This document shows, piece by piece, positions 25,153-33,995 of a stretch of 64,000 nucleotides of DNA. How positions within the stretch are numbered: the stretch's first letter is position 1; every line of letters begins with the position of its first letter. The notes beneath the pieces are model-generated. The model was given only the letters and a program-made list of their open reading frames with translations. It had not been told where the DNA came from and made no database searches. A program made the translations under genes and the position numbers. This DNA is from CAVPWP01 sp050789285 (GTDB lineage: Bacteria > Pseudomonadota > Alphaproteobacteria > Rhodobacterales > Rhodobacteraceae): contig NZ_JBOUVX010000002.1 in the NCBI RefSeq assembly GCF_050789285.1, positions 434,001 through 498,000 of the forward strand. The letters are read 5' to 3'.

Positions 25153-26485
25153 GCGTCAGCCCCTCGACAAGGATCGACGGCACGACATGCGACAGATGCG
25201 ATCGCGCGTCGTTCGCCGGGCGAATGCTGCGCAGCATCTCGCGCAGGTTTCCGGCGATCGTGCATTCGTTCACCGGATAGGCGATCTGGCCGTTCACGAC
25301 CCAGAAGCCCGAGGCCCCGCGCGAGTAATCCCCGGTGGTCGGGTTGATCGACGAGCCGATCAGCGAGGTCACCAGAAGCCCCGTGCCCATGTCGGCAAGA
25401 AGGTCGTCGCGCGTCTGCGCACCCTGCGTCAGCGCGATGTTGGTGACCGACGGCGACGGCGGGGCAGAGGTGCCCCGACTAGCGTTGCCGGTGCTTTCAA
25501 GGCCCAGGCGTCGCGCCGTTGCAAGATCGAGCGTCCAGCTTGTCAGCCGACCGTCCGCGACAACGGCGCGCCGGGCCACGGGCAGCCCTTCGCCATCGAA
25601 GGGCCGCGAGCCGCCGATCCGCGGGCGCAGCGGGTCCTCGACCACGTCAAGGCCCGCGGGAAGGATCTGTTCGCCCATCGCGTCGCGCAGCCAGGACGAT
25701 CCGCGCACGATGGCGCTGCCGTTCGCGGCGGCCAGAAGGTGGCCGACAAGCGACGCGGCGATGCGTTCGTCGAAAACCACCGGGAAGCGGCCCGATGGCG
25801 GCTTGCGCGCCCCGGCCCGGGCCGCGGTGCGTTCCCCGGCGATCCGACCGATCGTTTCGGGGTCGGGAAGGTCGGTCTGATAGGTGCGTGTTTCGCCGAA
25901 ATAGTCACGTTCCATCGCCGTGCCGGACCCGGTGATCGCCACGCACGAGGTCGACCTTTGGGACCGCGCATATCCGCCCGAGAAACCGTTGGTGGCGGCC
26001 AGATGAACGCGCCGGCGGCCATAGCTCGCGCCTGCGCTTTGCGTCTGGCTGACGCCGGGAACGGCCAGCGCCGCCGCTTCCGCGCGGCGGGCGTCCTCCT
26101 GCAGGTCGGCGGGGCTGGGTTCGGGCGCCGGATCGTCGAGGTCAAGCCTGGCGAGGTCCCAATTCCGGGCCAGCTGCGACGGATCGGCCAACCCGGCCGA
26201 GCTGTCTTCGGGCGCCTCGCGCGCCATGGCGACGGCCTGCTCGGCCATCCGCGCGATCGCCGCATCGCCGACGTCGGACGAGGCCACGCAAGCCTGCCGC
26301 TTGCCGATCAGCACGCGCAGGCCGACTTCGACCCCTTCGCTGCGTTCGACGTTCTCAAGCCGCCCCTTCAGGACGTCGATCGACAGCGATGTGCCGTCGA
26401 TTGCGATCGCGTCGGCCGTGTCGGCCCCTGCCTTTCGGGCGGCGTCGAGAAGCTGGACGGTCAGGAGGTCAAGGTCTGCCGGCAT
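25139..26485 (-). CDS. pmbA: TldD/PmbA-family metalloprotease
   Basis: A 448-residue member of the TldD/PmbA family. In E. coli TldD and PmbA (TldE) form a heterodimer that degrades unfolded peptides and matures microcin B17. PmbA-like features include SLSIDVLKGRLENVERSEG near the start, the mid-protein GxSxSL-type region, and the C-terminal RGASGFWVVNGQIAYPVNE in two pieces. The HExxxH zinc motif is absent, as expected for the PmbA partner. The tldD partner is not in this window. ATG 26485 has AAAGG nine bases upstream; an in-frame ATG at 26503 is an alternative. Overlaps the cysQ-like gene by 14 bases. Confidence 0.9.
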   Translation of the reverse strand: MPADLDLLTVQLLDAARKAGADTADAIAIDGTSLSIDVLKGRLENVERSEGVEVGLRVLIGKRQACVASSDVGDAAIARMAEQAVAMAREAPEDSSAGLADPSQLARNWDLARLDLDDPAPEPSPADLQEDARRAEAAALAVPGVSQTQSAGASYGRRRVHLAATNGFSGGYARSQRSTSCVAITGSGTAMERDYFGETRTYQTDLPDPETIGRIAGERTAARAGARKPPSGRFPVVFDERIAASLVGHLLAAANGSAIVRGSSWLRDAMGEQILPAGLDVVEDPLRPRIGGSRPFDGEGLPVARRAVVADGRLTSWTLDLATARRLGLESTGNASRGTSAPPSPSVTNIALTQGAQTRDDLLADMGTGLLVTSLIGSSINPTTGDYSRGASGFWVVNGQIAYPVNECTIAGNLREMLRSIRPANDARSHLSHVVPSILVEGLTLAGE

Positions 26486-26572
26486 GGAAGGGGGCCTTTG
26501 CATCTGGTCCCCCCGGACCTAGTCTTGCCCGGCGCCCTTCGCAAGGCACCGGGTCATGTCGGGGGCCGCCGC

Positions 26573-28063
26573 TCAGCGCAGGGGTTGGCCGTTCGCGACG
26601 ATGCCGCCATCCGGCGTCAGCTCGATCGTCGACACCAGCGTGTCCTCTCCCGCGCCGGGGCGGGCGAAGAGACCAAGCATCATCCGCATGCCCATCGCCT
26701 GCTCCTGCGGCAGAAGGCCCATCGCCACAAGCTTGTCCATCAGACCGTTGCCGCCGACAAGCTGAAGGTCGATCGCGCCGGCAGGCACCGGCGGCATGGC
26801 GCTGTTGTCGAAGGTCAGATCGCCGGTTCCGGTCAGCTCGGCGCCGGCGACATCCAGACGGAGTTCCCGGATGGTCAGGGCCTGAAGTTCGCCCGGGGGA
26901 CCTTCCATCGGGGTTTCCGCAAGCGCCGGGTCGGTGATGTCCACCAGCCACTTGCCCTTGCCGGCAAGGTCAAGGACCAGCGCCGCCGGATCGCGCGGCA
27001 GCGTGCTCATCGGATCGAACATCGACCAGAGCGTGTCGCTGACCGTCAGCCCGTCGATCCGAAGAAGAAGCGCGAAATCCTGCGGTTCGGCCGAGACGGC
27101 GATCGGCATGTCGAACTTCCATGACGAGTTCGCCATCGCCAGCGAGGCATCTGGCAGGGGCATCTGCGAACTGGCCACATTCACCGTGACGTCGCTGTTC
27201 GTGCCCCCGTAGGACAGACCGTTCTCGCCCACCGACACGTCAAGCTGCCCCGACCCGGCCCCCGCGCTCAGCTCGAAGTCCTGGCCCTCGCCGCTGCCGG
27301 CGATCTGGTAGCTTGCGTTGCGGTAGCTAAGCGTTCCTTCCGATGTCAGGCCCTCGGCGATCATCTCGCCAAGTCCGGCCATGGCGGTGAACGACGACAT
27401 CGTGCCCACCGATGTCGACACCATGTCGGTCATCGAGGCCAGCAAGCTGACCCGATCCCCGCTGCCTTCGGTGTCCACGGCGGAAAACGCGGCCGCTGCC
27501 CCGCCCGCCGACATGTCGCTTCGGATGCTCATCGGCGTGCCGTCGACGATTTCGTATTCGCCGGCCAGGTTCGTCAGGGTGACGTCAAGGTCCACCGGCA
27601 CGGCTTCTCCGCCGGTCTCGAATCCCGTCGAGGTGAGCGAGATCTCGGGCGCTGTGTAGGTGTGCAGCGTCTGGCCCGGCTGGCCCGACACCACAAGATC
27701 AAGCCCGGTGTGGGACAGCGTCAGGGTCGCCGAGAAGTCGACGCCGTCTGAATCGGTGCCCGAGAACGTCATGGGCCAGTCTGCGGGAAGGTCGACGCTG
27801 ACGGTGCCGTCCCCACGTTCGATGAAGGTGAAGTCGCCCAGCGTGCCCGAGACGGTCGCGTCGGCCTCGGACATCGCCATCGTGACGCCCGAGACCGTCA
27901 GCGTGTCGCCCGACTGCGATTCCGACGTCGCCGAAAGCTGATAGCCGTTTTGCGACGCGAAGGCCTGCCAGCCGGACCAGACCTGCGCGGCGGTCAGATC
28001 TGCAAGGGCGGGCGAGGCCGCAAGAACGGCGAAAACGGTCGGGAAAAGAAACGATTTTGACAT
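26573..28063 (-). CDS. DUF2125 exported protein
   Basis: A 496-residue protein with a Sec signal peptide (hydrophobic 5-19, cleavage likely after ALA). The mature part is long, beta-rich and Ser/Thr/Asp-rich, with repeated short strand-turn units, ending in a region with GNGLMDKLVAMGLLPQEQA. This matches DUF2125, common in Rhodobacterales; no function is established. It is probably periplasmic or surface-associated. It lies 87 bases upstream of pmbA on the same strand and is divergent from the SDR gene. Confidence 0.82.
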   Translation of the reverse strand: MSKSFLFPTVFAVLAASPALADLTAAQVWSGWQAFASQNGYQLSATSESQSGDTLTVSGVTMAMSEADATVSGTLGDFTFIERGDGTVSVDLPADWPMTFSGTDSDGVDFSATLTLSHTGLDLVVSGQPGQTLHTYTAPEISLTSTGFETGGEAVPVDLDVTLTNLAGEYEIVDGTPMSIRSDMSAGGAAAAFSAVDTEGSGDRVSLLASMTDMVSTSVGTMSSFTAMAGLGEMIAEGLTSEGTLSYRNASYQIAGSGEGQDFELSAGAGSGQLDVSVGENGLSYGGTNSDVTVNVASSQMPLPDASLAMANSSWKFDMPIAVSAEPQDFALLLRIDGLTVSDTLWSMFDPMSTLPRDPAALVLDLAGKGKWLVDITDPALAETPMEGPPGELQALTIRELRLDVAGAELTGTGDLTFDNSAMPPVPAGAIDLQLVGGNGLMDKLVAMGLLPQEQAMGMRMMLGLFARPGAGEDTLVSTIELTPDGGIVANGQPLR

Positions 28064-28185
28064 GATGGATCTCGAACCAAGGGGAGTTGGCGCAGCTTCG
28101 GGCGTGCGCCACGGGGCGTCAAGCCGCCTTTCTCTGGCCGAGCCGGATTCCTTGGGCTAGGCACGGAGAGACGGAGGGGCACGCC

Positions 28186-28938
28186 ATGGACATGACGGGA
28201 CGGACGGTTCTGATCACGGGGGCAAGCCGCGGCATCGGCGCGGCGGCTGCGCGCGTCTTCGCGGATGCCGGCGCCAGTGTCGTTCTGACGGCCCGCAGCG
28301 CCGAGGCGCTTGCCGATCTCGCGGGTGAAATCGGCGAGGCCGCGCTTGCCGTTCCCTGCGATGTCAGCCGCTACTGGGAAGTCGCCGCCGCGGTCGAAGC
28401 GGCAGTGACGACGTTCGGTTCGCTTGACGTGCTGATCAACAACGCCGGAGTGATCGAACCGATCGCGCATCTTGTCGACTCGGACCCCGATGGCTGGGGG
28501 CAGTCCGTCGATATCAATCTGAAGGGCGCCTATCACGGGATGCGCGCGGCGATGCCGGTGATGATCGCGGCAGGCGGCGGGACCATCATCAACGTCTCGT
28601 CGGGTGCGGCGCGCGCGCCCGTCGAAGGCTGGAGCCATTACTGCGCGGCCAAGGCCGGCACCGCCATGCTGACCCGCTGCGGCGACGAGGAAGGCCGTGC
28701 ATTGGGACTGCGCGTGCTTGGCCTGTCGCCGGGCACCGTGGCGACCGAGATGCAGCGCGAGATCGCGGAAAGCGGCATCAGTGCCGTCAGCCAGCTTGAC
28801 TGGTCGGTTCACATCCCGCCCGAATGGCCGGCGCGGGCGCTTCTGTGGATGTGCTCGACCGCGGCCGACGACTACCTTGGCCAGGACGTCATGCTGCGGG
28901 ACGAGGCGATCCGCCGTCGCGTGGGGCTTGTCCCATGA
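28186..28938 (+). CDS. Short-chain dehydrogenase/reductase
   Basis: A 250-residue classical SDR. The NAD(P) motif TGASRGIG is at 12-19, the NNAG motif at about 85, the catalytic serine in INVSSGAA (about 140), and the Tyr-x3-Lys in HYCAAKAG (about 153-157). It oxidises or reduces a hydroxy/keto substrate; the substrate is unknown. ATG 28186 has GGAGGGG upstream. Its stop overlaps the start of the crotonase gene (ATGA at 28935), so the two are coupled and probably serve one acyl-CoA pathway. Confidence 0.92.
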   Translation: MDMTGRTVLITGASRGIGAAAARVFADAGASVVLTARSAEALADLAGEIGEAALAVPCDVSRYWEVAAAVEAAVTTFGSLDVLINNAGVIEPIAHLVDSDPDGWGQSVDINLKGAYHGMRAAMPVMIAAGGGTIINVSSGAARAPVEGWSHYCAAKAGTAMLTRCGDEEGRALGLRVLGLSPGTVATEMQREIAESGISAVSQLDWSVHIPPEWPARALLWMCSTAADDYLGQDVMLRDEAIRRRVGLVP

Positions 28939-29549
28939 TCGAGGTGACGCAGGATGGCGCGCTCTGGACCTTTCGGTTGAACCGCCCGGACAAGGCGAAT
29001 GCGCTTACCCGCCAGATGCTGGCCGACCTTGCCTTGGCCGTGCCTGCGGCGCGCGAGCAGGCAAAGGCGGTGATCCTGACCGGGGCCGGCACCGTCTTCA
29101 GCGCCGGGGCCGATCTTGACGCGGCGCGCGCAGGGTTGGCGACCGATCCTGTCTGGGAAGAGCTGTCGGGCGCCATCGCGGATCTTCCATGCCTGACGAT
29201 CGCCGCGCTGAACGGCACGGTGGCGGGCGGCGCCTTCGGCATGGTGCTGGCCTGCGACCTGCGGATCGCCGTGCCCGAGGCGCGGTTTTTCTATCCGGTG
29301 ATGAAGCTGGGCTTCCTGCCCCAGCCCTCGGACCCCGCGCGTCTTGTCGCATTGGTCGGGCCGTCCCGGGCCAGACTGATCCTGATGGCCGGGGCACGGA
29401 TCGGCGCGTCGGATGCGCTGACCTTCGGTCTGGTGGACGAGATCGTCGAGGGGGACCGGCTGCTGGCGCGGAGCAGGGAACTTGCCGCCGATGCCTTGGG
29501 CGCTGCGCCCGACCACGCCGCAGCGATCAAGCGGATGTGCCGCGACTGA
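28935..29549 (+). CDS. Enoyl-CoA hydratase/isomerase family protein
   Basis: A 204-residue crotonase-fold protein, shorter than the usual 255-260 because the C-terminal helical region is reduced. It has the family strands LNRPDKANAL and ILTGAGTVFSAGADL, and the oxyanion-hole region AALNGTVAGGAFGMVLACD (about 91-109). The first catalytic glutamate position of true hydratases is not clearly filled, so it may be an isomerase or other crotonase. Translationally coupled to the SDR upstream. Both are likely in fatty-acid or aromatic acyl-CoA metabolism. Confidence 0.88.
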   Translation: MIEVTQDGALWTFRLNRPDKANALTRQMLADLALAVPAAREQAKAVILTGAGTVFSAGADLDAARAGLATDPVWEELSGAIADLPCLTIAALNGTVAGGAFGMVLACDLRIAVPEARFFYPVMKLGFLPQPSDPARLVALVGPSRARLILMAGARIGASDALTFGLVDEIVEGDRLLARSRELAADALGAAPDHAAAIKRMCRD

Positions 29550-29570
29550 CGCGAAGCGGTCGACGCGTCA
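29547..29570 (+). terminator. Stem-loop at the end of the SDR-crotonase unit
   Basis: TGACGCG (29547-29553, including the stop codon) pairs with CGCGTCA (29564-29570), loop of ten bases. There is no clear T-run after it, so it may be a 3'-end stabiliser or weak terminator rather than a classical one. Confidence 0.35.
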
Positions 29571-29613
29571 CAGCATATGGTAACGAAGTCCACTTCTCCT
29601 ACGACTATTCGGG

Positions 29614-29656
29614 CCTCGGAATATATCTGGAGGATTCGGGAAATCCGAGGTATAAA
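29614..29656 (+). promoter_or_regulatory. Nested inverted repeats next to a possible -10 box
   Basis: Upstream of the secreted protein gene at 29697, CCTCGG (29614-29619) mirrors CCGAGG (29645-29650), with GGATT/AATCC (29632-29636, 29642-29646) inside the downstream part. TATAAA follows at 29651-29656, where a -10 box would sit. The stretch is distinctly AT-richer than its surroundings. The layout resembles an operator overlapping a promoter; no protein is implied. Confidence 0.3.
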
Positions 29657-29696
29657 CATTGCAAACGCGATGAAGTGGGCGTGGGGGCAGTCTGCA

Positions 29697-30470
29697 ATGA
29701 AGACCTTTACGTTGCCCGGCTATGGGCGTCGCCGTGAAGGTGCCAGGTGGGTCGCGACGCTTGTCGTCGGCGCCGTGCTTGGCGCGCCGGCCGTGGCCGA
29801 GCCGGCCGATGAGCCGCTGACGATCGAGGACGGGGCGAAGGTGCTTGTCTGCGAGAAGGTCGGCTTCTTCGCGATCGTGCAGGACCACGATGGCCGGCTC
29901 AGCACGCCACAGTATCCGCAGTTGCACGTCCAGTATGCGGACGGCCTGTTCGCGATGACCGAGCCGGACGTGGATATTCAGGGTGTGAAGGTGGCCTATA
30001 CCTCGTTTCTGAAATTCGAGGGCGCGCAGCACTGGGTCTTTTCCGGCCTCGACGGTACCACCCCGTTCGAGGACCGTTGCCGTGACATCACCAGCGACCT
30101 TGCCTTCGTCTTTCCCAAGATCGCCATCGCCGCCACCTGGGGCCTGCCCGAGATCGAGGCGCGCGTCGGGTTGTTCGACGCGATCATGGACGACATGAGC
30201 ACGCGCCTTGAACTGGCGACGGCCGAGCGGGACGAGCTTGCCGTAACGAACGAGGCGCTGCAGGCCGACTACGAGTCCCTGACGCTGGAGGCCTGCGAAT
30301 TCGCGGCGGCGGCCCTGCCCGTTCTCAAGGTTGTCCATGCGGCAAGCGCGACAGAGGCCGCAAGCGACATCGACGAGGTTCTTGGCGCCGCCACGCGGCT
30401 TGGCGACTGCCTGGAAGACTCGGTCATGGTCCGCTCGTCCGATGCAGAGGGCGCCCGGTTCGCCGAGTGA
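29697..30470 (+). CDS. Exported protein with C-terminal coiled coil, hypothetical
   Basis: A 257-residue protein that I do not recognise. It has a basic N-region (MKTFTLPGYGRRREGAR), a hydrophobic core and a likely cleavage after AVA, so it is probably periplasmic or secreted. The middle is beta-rich, with isolated cysteines at KVLVCEKVG and DRCRD. A heptad-like coiled coil follows (about 160-200, MSTRLELATAERDELAVTNE). ATG 29697 was chosen because the signal peptide starts there; in-frame ATGs at 29577 and 29670 would bury it. It lies 285 bases upstream of flp on the same strand, so it may belong with the tad locus. Confidence 0.62.
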   Translation: MKTFTLPGYGRRREGARWVATLVVGAVLGAPAVAEPADEPLTIEDGAKVLVCEKVGFFAIVQDHDGRLSTPQYPQLHVQYADGLFAMTEPDVDIQGVKVAYTSFLKFEGAQHWVFSGLDGTTPFEDRCRDITSDLAFVFPKIAIAATWGLPEIEARVGLFDAIMDDMSTRLELATAERDELAVTNEALQADYESLTLEACEFAAAALPVLKVVHAASATEAASDIDEVLGAATRLGDCLEDSVMVRSSDAEGARFAE

Positions 30471-30754
30471 CGGCCAGACCCTGACAGGACGCGGCCCACT
30501 GTCCTTTCCCCGGTCGGCATCGCTGCCCTGGCCGCGTGACCTTGCGTGATTCGTCCTGCGCCCGATGAGGGCCGTGGAGCGCCGAATCCGCTCGGTTTCA
30601 CATCCTCAAGTTGAAAATCTGCGCGTTGGTGATGAGGCGGGGCCGTCGCCGGCCTCGTAGGATCAACGACAGGTCGAGGCCGTAGGGGGTCGGGGCCTGT
30701 CGCCGTCCGGCAATCGGATGGTGTGTGAAACCTGCTTAACGAAGGAGCGATTTT
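30471..30754 (+). promoter_or_regulatory. Upstream region of the tad locus
   Basis: A 284-base intergenic region with no credible gene. It contains a dyad, CGACAGG (30667-30673) and CCTGTCG (30696-30702), with GC-rich sequence between, and a strong ribosome site (AAGGAG) just before flp. The flp promoter should be here, but I could not identify convincing -35/-10 boxes. One TTAA tetramer is present near 30736, insufficient to call a CtrA site. Confidence 0.4.
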
Positions 30755-30973
30755 ATGCGCAACGCAGTCATCAAGACCTGGAACCGTCTTCTGGGCAACG
30801 AAGAAGGCCTCACGCTGGTCGAATACGGTGTGGGTGCGATCCTGGCCGTCACCGTCGGGGCCGTGGCCCTGACCCAGCTTGGTGCCCAGATCAACAACGA
30901 ACTGGGCCAGGCCGAAGGCGTCATGGAAGCCACCGGTGGCACCGTCGGGACCGCCGGCCTCGGCACCCAATAA
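30755..30973 (+). CDS. flp: Flp-type major pilin precursor
   Basis: A 72-residue type IVb prepilin. The basic leader is followed by the prepilin peptidase site G|LTLVEYGVG (Gly18 then LTLVEY), with the family-diagnostic Glu-Tyr pair at +5/+6. A hydrophobic helix (about 20-42) then forms the pilus core. The short C-terminus is Gly/Thr-rich (EATGGTVGTAG). After cleavage the mature pilin would be about 54 residues, normal for Flp. It is first in the tad locus, with a strong ribosome site (AAGGAG) and a stable stem-loop directly after it. Confidence 0.93.
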   Translation: MRNAVIKTWNRLLGNEEGLTLVEYGVGAILAVTVGAVALTQLGAQINNELGQAEGVMEATGGTVGTAGLGTQ

Positions 30974-30985
30974 CCAGCAAGACGC

Positions 30986-31016
30986 GGCGCCTGCTCCCTT
31001 CGTGGGGGCGGGCGCC
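30986..31016 (+). promoter_or_regulatory. Long stem-loop between flp and cpaB
   Basis: GGCGCCTGCTCCC (30986-30998) pairs with GGGGGCGGGCGCC (31004-31016) over 13 base pairs, two of them G-T, around a five-base loop TTCGT. No T-run follows, so it is not a standard intrinsic terminator. Such structures between the first and second genes of pilus operons usually protect the pilin message and lower downstream expression. Confidence 0.65.
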
Positions 31017-31057
31017 AGCTTCCCGGACCAGCCCTGACATCGGAAGGAACCCAAAAG

Positions 31058-31876
31058 ATGCGCATCAAGTCCCTGATCGTTGCCCTCGTGGGGATCGGCG
31101 TCGCCGGCGGGTCGGTCTACATGGCGCGCGGCTATATCGCCGATGAAGTCGCCGCACAGAAGGCGCAGCAGGAAACCGGCATCGTCCGGGTCTATGCCGC
31201 CGCCCGCGAGATTCCCTATGGCGCGGCCATCGAAGGCCACATGGTCACGACCATCCCCTGGCCGAGAGAGGCCGTTCCGCAGGGGGCCTTTACCTCGAAA
31301 GAGTCACTGATCGCCGGTTCGCGGGAGGATGCCCGCCGCGCGAAAAGCGGTCTTGCCCAGGGCGAGATCATTCTTGCCTCGAAGGTGTCGAACTTCGGCG
31401 AGAAGGTGACCATCGTCCAGCGCCTGGGCGACAACACGCGCGCCATGGCCATTCAGGTGAGCGCGTCGACCGCCGTCGGCGGGTTCGTCACCCCGGGCGA
31501 TTCCGTCGACATCCTGCTGACGCAGGGGTCGGGCGAGGAGCTTGGCACCTTCACCATCCTTCAGAACATCCGCGTGATCGGCGTCGACCAGACCGCCGAC
31601 CAGCAGACCGACAGGCCGGTTGTCGCCCGCACCGTCACCGTCGAGGTGACGCCCGAACAGGGCCAGCGGCTGGCGCTTGCCGAGCGCGCCGGCACGCTCA
31701 GCCTGTCGCTTCGCTCGCTCGAGAACAGCGAAGACAAACCGCTCGACTCGGTGCGCCTGTCCGACCTTCTCCAGCAGACTTCGCCCGTCGAGGAAGAGGC
31801 GAAGCGCAACGTCGTCCGGGTGCGCCGGGGCGTCGAGGAAGCCCAGGAAGTTCCCGTCGAAGTCTCGATCAACTGA
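31058..31876 (+). CDS. cpaB: Flp pilus assembly protein CpaB/RcpC
   Basis: A 272-residue periplasmic protein anchored by one N-terminal membrane segment (about 5-25). A SAF-type domain follows (VRVYAAAREIPYGAAIEG onward, about 44-110). The RcpC/CpaB core comes next, with RAMAIQVSASTAVGGFVTPGD in pieces (about 128-148), DILLTQG and the VTVEVTPEQGQRL block near 190. In other systems CpaB works with the CpaC secretin at the outer membrane. Here no secretin gene follows, which is unusual. It is separated from flp by a stem-loop. Confidence 0.92.
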   Translation: MRIKSLIVALVGIGVAGGSVYMARGYIADEVAAQKAQQETGIVRVYAAAREIPYGAAIEGHMVTTIPWPREAVPQGAFTSKESLIAGSREDARRAKSGLAQGEIILASKVSNFGEKVTIVQRLGDNTRAMAIQVSASTAVGGFVTPGDSVDILLTQGSGEELGTFTILQNIRVIGVDQTADQQTDRPVVARTVTVEVTPEQGQRLALAERAGTLSLSLRSLENSEDKPLDSVRLSDLLQQTSPVEEEAKRNVVRVRRGVEEAQEVPVEVSIN

Positions 31877-31908
31877 GAAACCAAGGATCGGTTCACAGGT
31901 CGCAAGCG

Positions 31909-33480
31909 ATGACACGTCCTTCACCATACACCACGCGGATGCGGGCCTTCGCCAAGGCCGACGAAGGGGCGGTCCTCGTCTTCTTCGCGATCCTCTTCGC
32001 GGTGATGCTTGGGATGATCGCGCTGGCCTTCGACACGGGCCGCATGGCGGCCACCCAGTCCGAGCTTCAGTCCTATGCCGACAACGTGGCGCTTGCCGCC
32101 GCCGGTGAACTTGACGGCGAGGACGGGGCCATCGCCCGCGCCACCGCGGCCGCGGCCGAGTTGATCGACGACATCCAGACCTTCGGGGATGGCGGCGCGC
32201 TTCTGGGCGTGGCCGACTATACGCTCACGTTCCTGTCTGATCTGCCGGCGGACGACACGGCCGACACCTCGGGCTTCGTCACCACAAACTCGACCGCCGC
32301 GGCCTATGCTCGGGTCGTCATAACGCCCCGCCGGGTGGCGACGCCGATCGCCGCGGCCTTCTCTGCGATCACCGGCCAGCAGGCCATCGATGCCAACGTC
32401 GGGGCGACGGCGATTGCCGGGTTCACCGCCTATGTCTGCGACGTTCCCGTCCTGATGTTCTGCCTGCCCTCGCCGACGTTCAAGGCCGAGGACAACGTCG
32501 GCAGCACGATCCTTCTTCGTTCGGGCAGAAACGGAAGCCAGTGGGGCCCGGGCGACTTCGGCTTTCTCGATCCCAGCGACATCGGCGTCGATCAGCGTGG
32601 ACCCTGCGCGGGCCTGAATGGTGTGCAGCTTGACACCTGCCTTATCGCGGCCTCGGGCAATCTGCTTCAGTGCGTCCGCACAAACGGTGTCGACATCGAG
32701 CCTGGGCAGAAGGTCGGCATCGAGAACGCGGTCTTCAACACGCGCTTCGACATCTACACCGGCACGATGAACAACAAGCGCAACAACCCGCACTATGCGC
32801 CGGCGCCGCACGTCATCTCGGGGTTCGAGGTTCCGACCAAGGGCAACCAGTGCATCGGCAACAACCCCAGCGCCGGCGACACCATGGCCTTTCCTGCCGA
32901 CGACTGCTTCGGCAGCTCTTCGGGCTGCACAATCGGCAACGGCCGCTTCGGCGACGCCGACTGGTCCGACGGGCGCGCGACCTACTTCGCAACCAATTAC
33001 GGCGTAAAGGACGCGACCGGAAATCTCGTGCGCGACGCCAATGGCAACGTCGTTCTGAACGCCAACGGTCAGCGCGTGCTCACGGCCCTTGGCTCAAACA
33101 CGTCGCCCACACGCTATGAGGTCTACAAGGCCGAGATCGCGGCCGCGGGCACCGGCAACATCCTGACCAATCGGCGCGAAACCGGCCGCCCGCAGTGTTC
33201 GAAGGCGACGCCCAACCCAAACCCCGAGCGCCGGACCTTCGTGGCCGCGGGGATCAACTGCGACCCTGCGACCGGGGGCACCGCGATCGCCGGGGCGGCG
33301 AAGGACGTGAAGCCTGCCGAATTCGTCCGGGTCTTCCTGACACGCCCGGTCGGCAATTCGACCGTCTCTCCACCGGTCTTCGACCTCTGGGTCGAGGTGG
33401 TCGAGTCGGTGGGCGGACCGGGCGGCGGCCAGGAAGTCGAAGCGGGCATCTTCCGCGAACAAGTGCAGCTTTACCGGTAG
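31909..33480 (+). CDS. tadG: TadG-like pilus-associated protein with large Cys-rich ectodomain
   Basis: A 523-residue protein. The N-terminal 70 residues match the TadG N-domain: DEGAVLVFFAILFAVMLG (about 18-35), one membrane helix, then DTGRMAATQSELQSYADNVAL in pieces, typical of Flp-locus TadG proteins. The remaining 450 residues are extracytoplasmic, rich in Asn, Gly and Asp, with ten cysteines, all in this part. I see no clear MIDAS (DxSxS) of a von Willebrand A domain, which many TadG proteins have. It may be a pilus tip or adhesin component. Next gene follows after two bases. Confidence 0.82.
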   Translation: MTRPSPYTTRMRAFAKADEGAVLVFFAILFAVMLGMIALAFDTGRMAATQSELQSYADNVALAAAGELDGEDGAIARATAAAAELIDDIQTFGDGGALLGVADYTLTFLSDLPADDTADTSGFVTTNSTAAAYARVVITPRRVATPIAAAFSAITGQQAIDANVGATAIAGFTAYVCDVPVLMFCLPSPTFKAEDNVGSTILLRSGRNGSQWGPGDFGFLDPSDIGVDQRGPCAGLNGVQLDTCLIAASGNLLQCVRTNGVDIEPGQKVGIENAVFNTRFDIYTGTMNNKRNNPHYAPAPHVISGFEVPTKGNQCIGNNPSAGDTMAFPADDCFGSSSGCTIGNGRFGDADWSDGRATYFATNYGVKDATGNLVRDANGNVVLNANGQRVLTALGSNTSPTRYEVYKAEIAAAGTGNILTNRRETGRPQCSKATPNPNPERRTFVAAGINCDPATGGTAIAGAAKDVKPAEFVRVFLTRPVGNSTVSPPVFDLWVEVVESVGGPGGGQEVEAGIFREQVQLYR

Positions 33481-33482
33481 TC

Positions 33483-33995
33483 ATGCGCATCCGTCGTCAT
33501 ATCCCTTCCGCTTTGCGCCGCTTCGGCCGCGACGAGTCCGGGCTTGCGCTGGTGGAGTTCGCGATCTGCCTGCCGCTCATGATCCTGGTGTTCGGCATGA
33601 TCATCGAAGGCAGCCGCCTGATGTGGTCTTTCCAGAACAGCATTTCCGGCGTCAGGGATGCCACGCGGTATCTTGCGCGGATCACGCCGGCCGATGTCTG
33701 CCAACCCGGCGGGACCACTTTTGACGACCAGGCGGACAGGCTGACAGCCATCATCCGCGACCGGATCGGAACGGGCGAGAGCATCCTTCCGCGCGGGGTC
33801 GATCTGGTCGACGTGACCGCGACGCTTGACTGCGTGGTCGGCGCCTACCGCATCAGCCCGGCCCCGGTTGCCCAGTTGACCGCGCGGGTCGAGATCACCC
33901 ACCCCTTCGCCAGCCTCTTCGCGTTTGCAGGTGGCGGGGTCGAGGACTCGGTGATCGTCGATGTCAGCGATGAAGCAAGGATCTTCGGGCTATGA
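33483..33995 (+). CDS. tadE: TadE-family minor pseudopilin (first copy)
   Basis: A 170-residue TadE-type pseudopilin. The prepilin-like site is DESG|LALVEFAI (about 18-28), with the conserved Glu at +5, followed by one hydrophobic helix. The rest is a periplasmic beta-rich domain containing two cysteines (DVCQPGG and LDCVVG). It starts two bases after the TadG-like gene and its stop overlaps the next TadE start (ATGA at 33992), so production is coupled. Processed by TadV-type peptidase by analogy. Confidence 0.88.
   Translation: MRIRRHIPSALRRFGRDESGLALVEFAICLPLMILVFGMIIEGSRLMWSFQNSISGVRDATRYLARITPADVCQPGGTTFDDQADRLTAIIRDRIGTGESILPRGVDLVDVTATLDCVVGAYRISPAPVAQLTARVEITHPFASLFAFAGGGVEDSVIVDVSDEARIFGL

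Noticed and set aside
30471..30754. CtrA-controlled flp promoter
   Set aside because: Only a single TTAA tetramer is present upstream of flp, with no partner at seven bases and no TTAACCAT form.
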